A DNA stretch of 48,934 nucleotides from Synechococcales cyanobacterium bin31.maxbin.ball.101 (GTDB lineage Bacteria; Cyanobacteriota; Cyanobacteriia; Leptolyngbyales; Leptolyngbyaceae), in the NCBI GenBank assembly GCA_013298165.1, contig JAAFJU010000022.1:1-48934 (forward strand), read 5' to 3'. Shown piece by piece: positions 18,297 to 26,682 of this stretch. The translations under genes were made by a program, and so were the position numbers. A model generated the notes under the pieces. The model was not told the DNA's origin, did not search any database, and was given only the letters and a program-made list of their open reading frames with translations. Positions within the stretch are counted from its first letter, which is position 1. Each line of letters begins with the position of its first letter.

Positions 18297-19340
18297 TCAT
18301 CGTGAATCTTTAGACGTCAGCGTAGAAACTTCTATTTCAAGCTGTTCGATCGTCGGTAAGCTGTTCTGTAATTCTGAGGGAAGGTTCCTTTTCAGTTGGA
18401 AGGTAGAGACACCGATCGGTTTTTGCATATCGTTGAGAGCGTACTCTACGATCGTCTTATTTTTAGACTTACAGATGATCAGACCAATAGTCGGCTCATC
18501 CCCTGTCCGGCGCAGAATGTGATCGACAGCCGTCACATAGAAGTTCATCTTGCCGGAGTATTCGGGTTCAAATTCGCCCATTTTTAAATCGATGACGACA
18601 TAGCAATGTAGGTGAGTGTGATAAAACAATAAGTCTAATCGGTAGTCTTTATCGCTGACGGTGATGGGGTATTGACTTCCGAGGAACGCGAAACCCATAC
18701 CCAGTTCAAGTAAAAAGTCTCTAATGTGATCGACCAGTCCTCGTTCTAAAGCTCGTTCTTCGGCTTCCTGGCTAAGGTCTAAAAACTCGAAGCAGTAGGG
18801 ATCTTTCATTAATTGACGGGCTAGGTCTGATTGTGATTTTGGGAGAACCCGCTCAAAATTGGTGACGGCCCCACCCATTCGTTGGAATAAACCCGTTTCA
18901 ATCTGGAGAACTAGGATATTTCGGCTCCATCCATTGACGATCGTCTGCTGGGCATACCAGAGCCGTTGTTCTGGACTTTTGGTTTTTTCTAGAAGGGCGA
19001 TGTTGTGATACCAAGTAATTTGTGCAAGCACCTCTTGCACGATTGAATAGTCTGGGTATGCCTCAGCGAACGTCCTCATATATTTGAGGCTCCGAGAGGA
19101 GAAGCCTTGCATCTGTGGAAACGCTTGCTTTAGATCTTTTGCTAGCTGATCAATGACTTTTCCACCCCATCCTGCTTCCTCCTGGCGCAAGAGAATTTCG
19201 CGTCCGATGTTCCAGTAGAGCAACACGAGTTCACTATTGACCGCAAGTACTGCCCGAACCTGTGCCTGGTAGATACGCTCTTTCAGCGATCGTAAAAAGG
19301 CATCATAGTTTTCTGAAAGGAAAGAATGCTTCTGAGTCAT
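18297..19340 (-). CDS. YhcG/DUF1016 family PD-(D/E)XK nuclease
   Basis: A 347-residue protein of the YhcG family (DUF1016). The N-terminal domain of about 170 residues includes WNIGREILLRQ near 46 and QEVLAQITWYHNI near 103, both typical of the family. The C-terminal nuclease-like domain has YRLDLLFYH near 233 and VVIDLKMGEFEPEYSGKM near 248, with Asp-Leu-Lys in place of the usual Glu-Leu-Lys. Members occur near restriction and other mobile defence loci, and their cellular role is not settled. It lies upstream of parA on the same strand, 134 bases away. It is complete in length. Confidence 0.88.
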   Translation of the reverse strand: MTQKHSFLSENYDAFLRSLKERIYQAQVRAVLAVNSELVLLYWNIGREILLRQEEAGWGGKVIDQLAKDLKQAFPQMQGFSSRSLKYMRTFAEAYPDYSIVQEVLAQITWYHNIALLEKTKSPEQRLWYAQQTIVNGWSRNILVLQIETGLFQRMGGAVTNFERVLPKSQSDLARQLMKDPYCFEFLDLSQEAEERALERGLVDHIRDFLLELGMGFAFLGSQYPITVSDKDYRLDLLFYHTHLHCYVVIDLKMGEFEPEYSGKMNFYVTAVDHILRRTGDEPTIGLIICKSKNKTIVEYALNDMQKPIGVSTFQLKRNLPSELQNSLPTIEQLEIEVSTLTSKDSR

Positions 19341-19519
19341 GCGAACGGAGTGAAGAGAGAATTAGATGGGATTAGATAGTTAGCATATCGTGTCTTCCTG
19401 TAGATCCGTTAAGCATTGAATTTCTTGCTATCATCTAGACAATATACGGAAAGTGTCTGAATAACGCCTCTCGGTCGGTGTTTGTGCGGAAAGTTTATGT
19501 CTAATAATCGTTAACAACA

Positions 19520-21223
19520 ATGTCGTATCAATCTAAACCATCTACAACCCCTTGCGTAACGACCTTTGATGAGTTTGTGCGACTGGTAAATTATTCTCTA
19601 ATGGATACCTTGAATGCCGATCCTGACGCCACGATCGATGGTGACGATCACCGTGCCCGCCAAGTTTTCTCGGGTCATTTCGTACCTGTAACCCCTACAC
19701 CGCTTGCAGAACCAGAATATGTCACCCATAGCAGCACTTTTTTTAAAGAACTTGGGTTGAGCGACGAGCTGGCATTTGATGAACAATTTCGCCAGGTCTT
19801 TTCGGGTGATATTTCTGCTGTGCGTGAGCCTATGCGTCCGATCGGCTGGGCAACTGGCTATGCACTGTCGATTTACGGCACCGAATATATCAGACAATGT
19901 CCATTTGGTACGGGTAACGGTTATGGCGATGGTCGGGCGATATCTGTATTCGAAGGAATCATCAATGGTCAGCGCTGGGAAATGCAATTGAAAGGGGGTG
20001 GCCCAACGCCTTATTGCCGTGGCGGGGATGGTCGCGCAGTCCTACGTTCAAGTGTGCGTGAGTTTCTGGCGCAAGACTATATGCAGGCATTAGGGGTTCC
20101 AACATCGCGTTCTTTAACCCTGTATGTGTCTAAATCTGAAACCGTTACACGACCTTGGTATTCTCAAGACTCCCGCTCCATTGACCCTGATACGTTGGTG
20201 GACAATCCTGTAGCGATTTCAACTCGTGTTGCCCCCTCCTTTTTGCGCGTTGGTCAGCTAGAGCTATTTGCCCGCCGCGCTCGCAGCAAGGCTCATCCAA
20301 GGGCATTAGAAGAGTTAAGGATGATCGTGTCGCATTTAATTGAGCGAGAATATAAAAGCGACATGAATCAAAACCTTGTTTTTGCAGATCAAGTCGTTGA
20401 GTTGGCTAAACTATTTGGCCAGCGTCTCACTTCATTGGTGGCCAATTGGCAACGTGTTGGTTACTGCCAGGGTAATTTTAATAGCGACAACTGCGCCGCT
20501 GGGGGCTTTACCCTCGACTATGGACCCTTTGGGTTTTGTGAATTATTTGACCCTGGGTTTCAACCTTGGACTGGCGGTGGTCAACACTTTTCATTCTTCA
20601 ATCAGCCGATCGCAGCAGAAGTGAATTATCAGATGTTTTTGACAGCTTTGAGGCCGCTACTGATCGAAGATGCTGAAGCGTTAGAACACCTCGACCAATT
20701 AGGCCATGGCTTTGCAAAAGCGATGGAACAACAAATCCAAAAAATGTGGGCGGCCAAACTGGGTCTGACTGACTATAACTCGACCTTATTTGAGGCATTG
20801 TTGCAGTTGATGCTCTCCTCAGAGGTCGATTACACCATTTTCTTTCGCGAGTTATCTCATATACCCGACGATATCTCAGCATTGAAAAAGAGCTTCTACG
20901 TTGAGACTTCACAACAACTCGATGGGCAATGGCAATCTTGGCTACAAAGCTGGCGCGACCTAGTCAGCAACGACGGCAATCTGGCTGAGATCTCACAAAA
21001 GATGAAACAGACGAACCCAAAATATACATGGCGAGAGTGGTTGATTGTTCCCGCCTACCAACAAGCCATGCAGGGTGACTACACCTTAGTTAAAGAGCTA
21101 CAAGAAGTGTTTAGCCATCCGTATGATGAGCAATCACAGGAAATAGAAGATAAATACTATCGTCTAAAACCTAAGGTGTTGTTTGACGCTGGTGGCGTGT
21201 CGCACTATAGCTGTTCATCTTGA
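19520..21223 (+). CDS. selO: SelO/YdiU-family protein adenylyltransferase
   Basis: A 567-residue SelO-type pseudokinase fold. Family members transfer AMP from ATP to protein hydroxyl groups and are linked to redox stress. The nucleotide-binding segment [17 protein letters not shown] is near residue 155, and the metal-binding NFNSDN (near 318) and LDYGPFGF follow as in the family. The usual HG before that motif is QG here, and the canonical QLKGAGPTPYSR is altered, so this is a diverged member. The C-terminus YSCSS keeps the Cys that corresponds to selenocysteine in animal SelO. It is longer than the roughly 480-residue bacterial norm. It is transcribed alone from an unremarkable upstream gap. 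Confidence 0.88.
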   Translation: MSYQSKPSTTPCVTTFDEFVRLVNYSLMDTLNADPDATIDGDDHRARQVFSGHFVPVTPTPLAEPEYVTHSSTFFKELGLSDELAFDEQFRQVFSGDISAVREPMRPIGWATGYALSIYGTEYIRQCPFGTGNGYGDGRAISVFEGIINGQRWEMQLKGGGPTPYCRGGDGRAVLRSSVREFLAQDYMQALGVPTSRSLTLYVSKSETVTRPWYSQDSRSIDPDTLVDNPVAISTRVAPSFLRVGQLELFARRARSKAHPRALEELRMIVSHLIEREYKSDMNQNLVFADQVVELAKLFGQRLTSLVANWQRVGYCQGNFNSDNCAAGGFTLDYGPFGFCELFDPGFQPWTGGGQHFSFFNQPIAAEVNYQMFLTALRPLLIEDAEALEHLDQLGHGFAKAMEQQIQKMWAAKLGLTDYNSTLFEALLQLMLSSEVDYTIFFRELSHIPDDISALKKSFYVETSQQLDGQWQSWLQSWRDLVSNDGNLAEISQKMKQTNPKYTWREWLIVPAYQQAMQGDYTLVKELQEVFSHPYDEQSQEIEDKYYRLKPKVLFDAGGVSHYSCSS

Positions 21224-21451
21224 TGTCGAATTACCACTGACACTCAGGATGAGGTTATACCGAATTGAATGTGGAGCGAGTGCCCGATCGCCCAGAGCAT
21301 ACAAGTGGGTGCTTGGCTTGGTAAATTATATAGAATAAGACGAGGATGAGACAAGTTAAGGAAGGGAAAGGGGGAGAAGGAGTGAGTGAGTCTCAAAGTG
21401 AGATGCAATAAGGCACATAGCCGAATATAGGGTCTATCAATTTTAGATGAA

Positions 21452-21489
21452 AGCTATTATTGGTAGATAGAATTATACCAATAATAGCT
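21452..21489. terminator. Strong hairpin after selO and the CsbD-like gene
   Basis: A perfect 14-bp stem, AGCTATTATTGGTA with TACCAATAATAGCT, and a 10-base loop. It begins 7 bases beyond the stop of the minus-strand CsbD-like gene and lies downstream of the convergent selO. It lacks a clear T tract. It probably serves as a bidirectional terminator or RNA-stabilising hairpin. Confidence 0.6.
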
Positions 21490-21496
21490 AATTACG

Positions 21497-21874
21497 TTAT
21501 TTTCCGAAGAATCCCTTCACACCGTCAGCCGCTTTATCGATCGTATTTTCAGCGTTAGCATTATTGCGCTCGATCGCAATTTTAGTATCGGTTAGATCGT
21601 CTTTGACCTTGCGCTTGATCTCTCCCTTTTTATCCTCTACGGCTGACTGCATTTTTCCAATTTTCTGCTTGGCATTTCCCTTCATTTCATCTGCTTTACC
21701 ACTCATTTCTTTTGATAAGCTACTGGTACTAGTTCCAAGCAGTGGAGATGCGATCGCTTCTGTTCCTCCAAAAAGAGCAGTCTGCCAAACGATCGTTAGA
21801 ACTAGTAATCCTCCGATTAATTTCGCGAAATTCTGAGACACAGTAGAAAAGATAGTTTGCATGATTGATTTCAT
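21497..21874 (-). CDS. CsbD-like protein with N-terminal signal or anchor segment
   Basis: A 125-residue protein. Residues 1-42 contain a hydrophobic stretch (LIGGLLVLTIVWQTALF) ending in EAIASPLL, a likely signal peptide or anchor. From about residue 55 comes a CsbD-type charged helix (MSGKADEMKGNAKQKIGKMQ), followed by a second Lys/Glu-rich helical stretch. CsbD proteins are small stress proteins of unknown biochemical role. A targeted version is unusual compared with the soluble one at 26027. It is single, convergent with selO, and ends in a strong hairpin. Confidence 0.75.
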   Translation of the reverse strand: MKSIMQTIFSTVSQNFAKLIGGLLVLTIVWQTALFGGTEAIASPLLGTSTSSLSKEMSGKADEMKGNAKQKIGKMQSAVEDKKGEIKRKVKDDLTDTKIAIERNNANAENTIDKAADGVKGFFGK

Positions 21875-22260
21875 TAGATTAATACTCTGTATGACTTTCC
21901 TTGCTTATGTTACGCAGAGCTGAAAGTCAATACATCAATGAATAGATAGAGCTTTTAGCCTGGTTTTTAGAGATGACTCTCTGTCGATCGCCGGAATGAC
22001 TTGGAGAGCAATATCCTTCGATCGGATGCGGGAAATTGGAGAATTTACCTTGTTATTTTAATTAAAATTGTAATATTCAATCATCTTTGGGGTTCTCTCT
22101 ATCATTGGATAGCTGGTTTCACAGGAGGATTTATCCAATGGAGAGAGAGATGAATCATGTGAGCAGCATCAATAATGCCCCAAATACCCGATAGACAAGT
22201 CCATAGCAGGTCACTCAAAATAGATCTGTATAGATTAAACCAATATTAGGATACCAAACC
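21875..22260. other. 386-base intergenic stretch with a stem-loop
   Basis: No convincing gene. A stem-loop at 22093-22150 pairs CATTGGATA with TATCCAATG (9 bp, 20-base loop), flanked by CT-rich and GA-rich arms that can pair out of register. CTCTCTCTCCATTG, on the minus strand here, also occurs at 31367-31380 upstream of the small protein and dps. A minus-strand frame near 22150-22215 (LLWTCLSGIWGIIDAAHMI) is hydrophobic but has no start or ribosome site. The stretch holds the divergent promoters of the CsbD-like gene and the amylase. Confidence 0.4.
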
Positions 22261-23739
22261 ATGTCTCAGGCGAATGGTGTGATGATGCAGTACTTTCATT
22301 GGTATGTTCCAGAAGATGGTAGCCTTTGGAATCAGGTTGCACAGAAGGCTGAAGAATTAGTCAAGGCGGGTATTACCTCCCTCTGGCTTCCCCCTGCTTA
22401 TAAAGGAACCGGGGGCGGGATGGATGTGGGCTATGGGGTGTATGATTTGTTTGATTTGGGTGAGTTTGAGCAGAAAGGGTCAGTGCGGACTAAATATGGC
22501 ACTAAAGAGGAGTATGTCCGGGCGATTCAAGTGGCGCAGACGGCGGGAATGAGGCTCTATGCAGATGTTGTGTTTAATCATAAATTAGGGGCGGATGAGA
22601 CGGAAGAAGTTGAGGCTACGCCGTTTGATGTGGACGATCGCACCCGCACTGTCGGCGGATATCAAATGATTAAAGCCTGGACACATTTCACCTTTCCCGG
22701 ACGATCGGGCAAGTATTCTAATATGGAATGGCATTGGTGGCATTTTGATGCGATCGACTTCAATGTTTATAATGAAGGCGAATCTGCGGTTTATTTGCTG
22801 AAGGGTAAGTCCTTTGATGACAATGTTGATTTGGAGAAAGGTAATTTTGATTACTTGATGGGTTGTGATTTAGATATGTCCAATCCTGAGGTGGTGAATG
22901 AATTAAAAAAGTGGGGGGAGTGGTGTAACGATACGACCCATGTGGATGGATTCCGGTTTGATGCGGTGAAGCATGTATCTGCCGAGTTTTTCCAGGAATG
23001 GCTAGAGCATGTACGAAATTATGCAAAACGGGATCTCTTTGCGGTGGGTGAGTATTGGTCCTATGAAGTGGATGCCCTCACGAATTTTATTGATGTGACT
23101 GAAGGTAAAGTTCATTTATTTGATGCACCATTACATTATAATTTTCAAGCGGCAAGTCAAGCAGGCGATCGCTATGATATGCGACAGATTTTTGATAATA
23201 CCTTGGTGCAGCAGCAGCCAACTCTCGCCGTGACCCTTGTTGAAAACCATGATTCTCAACCGCTTCAGTCGTTGGAGTCGATCGTGGAAGCTTGGTTTAA
23301 GCCTTTGGCCTATGCCCTGATTTTACTCAGAGAAGCAGGATACCCTTGTGTGTTTTATGCGGATTACTATGGCGCACACTATACCGATCAAGGAAAAGAT
23401 GGGAACGACTATGAAATTTGGATGGACAGTCATCAATGGCTGATTGATAAATTTCTAGACGCAAGGCAAACCTATGCCTATGGTCAACAGAATGATTATT
23501 TTGATCATCCAAATACAATCGGTTGGACCCGATTGGGTGATAGTGAGCATCCCGGTGGGATGGCGGTGGTGATGAGTAATGGTGGAGATGGATGGAAATG
23601 GATGGAAGTGGGATATCCTAATTGTGTCTATATTGACATCACTGAAAAGATCAAAGAATCGACGACAACGAATGATGATGGCTGGGCTGAGTTTCGAACA
23701 TTGGGGGGATCAGTTTCGGTTTGGGTGCAGCAATGCTAA
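22261..23739 (+). CDS. Cytoplasmic alpha-amylase, GH13 family
   Basis: A 492-residue alpha-amylase of the intracellular bacterial type (GH13_5-like), hydrolysing alpha-1,4 links in glycogen or maltodextrin. There is no signal peptide; the protein starts directly with the barrel (GVMMQYFHWYVP). The four conserved regions are present: DVVFNHK near 102, GFRFDAVKH near 229 with the nucleophile Asp, FAVGEYW near 260 with the acid/base Glu, and LVENHDSQ near 326 with the third Asp. The length is normal. The stop overlaps the end of the convergent NarL-type regulator by 4 bases. It may help mobilise glycogen under stress, given its neighbours (inference). Confidence 0.93.
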   Translation: MSQANGVMMQYFHWYVPEDGSLWNQVAQKAEELVKAGITSLWLPPAYKGTGGGMDVGYGVYDLFDLGEFEQKGSVRTKYGTKEEYVRAIQVAQTAGMRLYADVVFNHKLGADETEEVEATPFDVDDRTRTVGGYQMIKAWTHFTFPGRSGKYSNMEWHWWHFDAIDFNVYNEGESAVYLLKGKSFDDNVDLEKGNFDYLMGCDLDMSNPEVVNELKKWGEWCNDTTHVDGFRFDAVKHVSAEFFQEWLEHVRNYAKRDLFAVGEYWSYEVDALTNFIDVTEGKVHLFDAPLHYNFQAASQAGDRYDMRQIFDNTLVQQQPTLAVTLVENHDSQPLQSLESIVEAWFKPLAYALILLREAGYPCVFYADYYGAHYTDQGKDGNDYEIWMDSHQWLIDKFLDARQTYAYGQQNDYFDHPNTIGWTRLGDSEHPGGMAVVMSNGGDGWKWMEVGYPNCVYIDITEKIKESTTTNDDGWAEFRTLGGSVSVWVQQC

Positions 23740-24464
23740 GAGATAATCCCCGATCGTAATGCTCTGACGGCAGCTTCTGTACGATCGTCTGCGCAGAGTT
23801 TCGCTAAAATATTGCGGACGTGGGTTTTGACGGTGCCAACGGTGATGCAGAGGCGATCGGCGATGATTATGTTGGTACAGCCGGAGACCATGAGTTCTAG
23901 GACTTGATGTTCTCGCTCGGTGACGGGATCGGAGGCTAGGACTTGCTCGTATTCGGGTTCGACGGAGCGGATTTCGATCGTCCGCTTGTCTGGGTCAGGT
24001 TTCACCATACTCTGCCGCATTTGTCGTAGGACAATACTCGCGATCGCTGGATCAATCCAAGCATCATCACTATGGGTAATCCGAATGGCATCAATTAAAT
24101 GTTCAATACCAGTCCCTTTCATGCAGTAAGAGTCGGCACCTGCCGCAAAGGAAGCAAGGACGGTTTCTTCACTGCTCTGCATAGTTAGCATCAGGATTTT
24201 AGTATGAACTCTAATTTGATTGCTCTGGGTTTGTTCTTGTTGAAATTTTCTAAATTGCTGAGTGAGTTCAATGCCGTCCATTCCCGGTAATCCAATGTCC
24301 ACTAAAGCAATATCGATCGGGGTGCTTTTCAATAAGGCTAATCCCTGTAGACCATTGGTCGCCTCGCCAATGACTTGAATACCATCCTGGCTTTGCAAAA
24401 CAGTCCGCAGACCAATCCGCACTACGTCATGGTCTTCAATCAATGCTACCCGGATATTACTCAT
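23736..24464 (-). CDS. NarL/FixJ-type response regulator
   Basis: A 242-residue response regulator. The receiver domain (1-130) has the phospho-acceptor Asp56 in ALVDIGLPGMDG, acidic residues EDHD near 10-13 and Lys in CMKGT. The LuxR-type HTH is at about 175-240 (LTEREHQ-like VTEREHQVLELM, then TVGTVKTHVRNIL). It should activate or repress transcription after phosphorylation. It lies divergent to a REC-histidine kinase gene 157 bases away, which could be its partner, and ends against the amylase gene. Confidence 0.92.
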   Translation of the reverse strand: MSNIRVALIEDHDVVRIGLRTVLQSQDGIQVIGEATNGLQGLALLKSTPIDIALVDIGLPGMDGIELTQQFRKFQQEQTQSNQIRVHTKILMLTMQSSEETVLASFAAGADSYCMKGTGIEHLIDAIRITHSDDAWIDPAIASIVLRQMRQSMVKPDPDKRTIEIRSVEPEYEQVLASDPVTEREHQVLELMVSGCTNIIIADRLCITVGTVKTHVRNILAKLCADDRTEAAVRALRSGIIS

Positions 24465-24621
24465 GTTAAATTACCTGTAAATCTGGTTTTAAGCTTGATT
24501 TAAAATTTAAATGGATAATAGAGACCTTAATAGTCTACTCTGAATACCACGCTAGAATTAGTTTATTCAAAAGATGTTTTTATTCCATATTTACCTAACC
24601 TAATTTGCTCTTAGTGCTCTC

Positions 24622-25839
24622 ATGATCAATGTCATGGAAAATCCAGTCCGAATTTTAATTGTCGATGATGATGAAGTCGATCGGATGGCCGTCCGACGGG
24701 CCTTACTCAAGGCAGGTATTTCGTTGATTTCCATGGAGGCTGAGACCTATGCCGAGGCGATCGCACTATTGGAAGACCATGTCTTTGACTGTACATTTCT
24801 TGATTATGGCCTTCCAGATCAAAGTGGGTTAGCCCTTGTCAAAGCTGCACGACGACTTGATGTTCAGCATCCATTGGTCGTTCTGACGGGACAGGGTGAT
24901 GAGAAGATTGCAGTGGAATTAATGAAGTCCGGTGCCACAGACTATTTGCCTAAGTCACAAATTTCGCCTGAAATTCTGGCGCAGGTGTTGCGGAATGCAA
25001 TTCGTCTCGATCGCTCTGAACGAGAAGCCGTTGAGATTACCAAAAAACTCAAAGACAATAACGCACTGCTTTTAAAGCAAAACCATGAATTAGAAAAGCA
25101 ACGTGATCAGATTGAACTGCATAGCCTTCAGCAAAAAGACTTTATCGCCCATCTGACCCACGATCTGCGGACTCCCCTGGTGGCAGCTAATTTGATGTTT
25201 AAGCTGTTTAAGGACGAAAGCTTTGGGCCGCTTTCAGATCCGATGCATGAAGCGCTCTCAGCCATGGACCGCAGCAATCAGAATCTTCTTGATCTAGTCA
25301 ATACCCTGCTAGAAGTTCATCATTATGAATCGGGGAGTAAAAATCTGACGTTCATCACCTGTAATATGTGGGGCATTATCCAGGAGGTCATTCAAGAGCT
25401 TCAACCTGTTGCACAGTATAAACTCCTTTCGATGATTGCGCTGCATGATGTGACGGATCCCAGTTCCCTTAAAGTTCTGGGTGATTGTCAAGAGATACGC
25501 CGGATGATTACGAATCTCTTGGGCAATGCTTTGAAATTCACCGATGTAGGCAGCGTAGAACTTCGATTAGGGTTTGATCCATCGAATGAGGATGAGGATG
25601 TCGCAGTGAATGGCTGGGTGACGATCGAAGTCAAGGATACGGGCTTAGGAATGTCTCCTGATGAGCAATCCGTTATTTTTCAACGTTTCCGAACGGGGCA
25701 TCATAGACAGGCAGGCAGTGGATTAGGGCTACATTTAGTTGAGCGCATTGTCTCAAAACATGCAGGGACTATTAGTGTGAAATCTGATTTGGGTAAGGGG
25801 AGTCAATTTAAGGTTTCTCTTCTTGCTCACTGCGAATAA
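24622..25839 (+). CDS. Response-regulator/histidine-kinase hybrid (REC-HisKA-HATPase)
   Basis: A 405-residue cytoplasmic protein with an N-terminal receiver domain (VDDDEVDR near 14, phospho-acceptor Asp61 in FLDYGLPD, Lys in YLPKS). A coiled linker follows, then a histidine kinase core: H-box AHLTHDLRTPL with His near 180, N-box NLLGNALKF near 300, DTGLGM and the G2 box GSGLGL near 375. Having the receiver first is common in cyanobacterial relay kinases, which take phosphate or signal from another kinase rather than sensing directly. No membrane segment is present. It is divergent from the NarL-type regulator. A second start at residue 5 is possible. Confidence 0.9.
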   Translation: MINVMENPVRILIVDDDEVDRMAVRRALLKAGISLISMEAETYAEAIALLEDHVFDCTFLDYGLPDQSGLALVKAARRLDVQHPLVVLTGQGDEKIAVELMKSGATDYLPKSQISPEILAQVLRNAIRLDRSEREAVEITKKLKDNNALLLKQNHELEKQRDQIELHSLQQKDFIAHLTHDLRTPLVAANLMFKLFKDESFGPLSDPMHEALSAMDRSNQNLLDLVNTLLEVHHYESGSKNLTFITCNMWGIIQEVIQELQPVAQYKLLSMIALHDVTDPSSLKVLGDCQEIRRMITNLLGNALKFTDVGSVELRLGFDPSNEDEDVAVNGWVTIEVKDTGLGMSPDEQSVIFQRFRTGHHRQAGSGLGLHLVERIVSKHAGTISVKSDLGKGSQFKVSLLAHCE

Positions 25840-26026
25840 ATCTATGAATGAATCTGTGAATGAGTTCTCTATCGATCGGTATAGATTTTAAGCATTAATT
25901 TTCTATTGTATCTACCGATTTAAACAGTATGCCATCGGGTCTTTAGTAGAGAGGGAATCGGGGAAATAGTTCTATTGTGGAGGAAGTCAAAGTTCCAAAT
26001 AGCAAATACCACAGAGTGAAAATTGT

Positions 26027-26266
26027 ATGAGTACTGAAAACCGAGCTAAAGCAGTCGTCCAAAAAACTGAAGGACAGATTCAAGAAGTGGTTGGCAATGT
26101 GACGGGAGACTCTGAGGATAAGGTCACAGGTCAAGCAAAACAGACAGGTGCAAAAATTCGCGAAGGAATTGAGGACGCGAAAGAGGCGATCGTAGATACA
26201 GCGAAACAGGTTTCAGAAAAGGTACATGATGCCGTTGAAGATGTGAAGGATAAGCTTAAAAAGTAA
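26027..26266 (+). CDS. CsbD family stress protein
   Basis: A 79-residue hydrophilic protein of the CsbD family, rich in Lys, Glu, Val and Gln. The typical pattern is present: KTEGQIQEVVGNVTGDSEDK, then repeated amphipathic helices (GIEDAKEAIVDTAKQVSEK, AVEDVKDKLKK) that resemble LEA proteins. Biochemical function is unknown; family members respond to general stress. A terminator-type hairpin follows at 26301, so it is probably transcribed alone. The start at 26027 is the only reasonable one. Confidence 0.88.
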   Translation: MSTENRAKAVVQKTEGQIQEVVGNVTGDSEDKVTGQAKQTGAKIREGIEDAKEAIVDTAKQVSEKVHDAVEDVKDKLKK

Positions 26267-26300
26267 GCTCCTTTTTGAAACATCACGTAAGCCCCTGATC

Positions 26301-26334
26301 AAGCTTAGACCTAATCTGTCTAAGCTTTTATTTG
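26301..26334 (+). terminator. Rho-independent terminator after the CsbD gene
   Basis: AAGCTTAGAC (26301-26310) pairs perfectly with GTCTAAGCTT (26318-26327) around a 7-base loop, followed by TTATTTG. This is the clearest intrinsic terminator in the window. Confidence 0.8.
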
Positions 26335-26359
26335 TAGATTAAAATTTGAGAGATTCACG

Positions 26360-26626
26360 ATGAGTATCATTGCTTGGATTGTTTTAGGATTATTGGCGGG
26401 CGCTATCGCTAAAGCGATCGTCCCTGGTTCTCAAGGTGGTGGGTGGCTATCTACCATGTTTTTGGGTGTAATCGGGGCTTTTTTAGGTGGAACTCTGCAC
26501 ACCTTTAGCCAAACTGGAACGTTACAGTTAACCGCTACAGCCCTTACGGTATCTGGAGTCTTTGTCGCTGTATTAGGAGCGATTCTGGCAATTTACATCT
26601 ATGGACTCATCGCTCGTAATGCGTAG
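26360..26626 (+). CDS. GlsB/YeaQ/YmgE family membrane protein
   Basis: An 88-residue integral membrane protein of the GlsB/YeaQ/YmgE (transglycosylase-associated) family. The start MSIIAWIVLGLLAGAIAKAI and the following GSQGGGWLSTMFLGVIGAF are diagnostic. Three hydrophobic segments are seen, near 4-22, 33-50 and 62-84. The family is linked to general stress and the envelope, but its activity is not established. It is close to a CsbD gene, an association common in bacteria. It has its own promoter region, since a terminator precedes it. Confidence 0.9.
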   Translation: MSIIAWIVLGLLAGAIAKAIVPGSQGGGWLSTMFLGVIGAFLGGTLHTFSQTGTLQLTATALTVSGVFVAVLGAILAIYIYGLIARNA

Positions 26627-26682
26627 AATATATCGGGGAAGTCAATATTTTTGTCTTTCTCTAGGAATCGCTAGAGCTGATT

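Noticed and set aside
22150-22215. Hydrophobic minus-strand frame that looks a little like a TM2 or small membrane protein tail
   Set aside because: No start codon or ribosome site, and the likeness rests on few residues.
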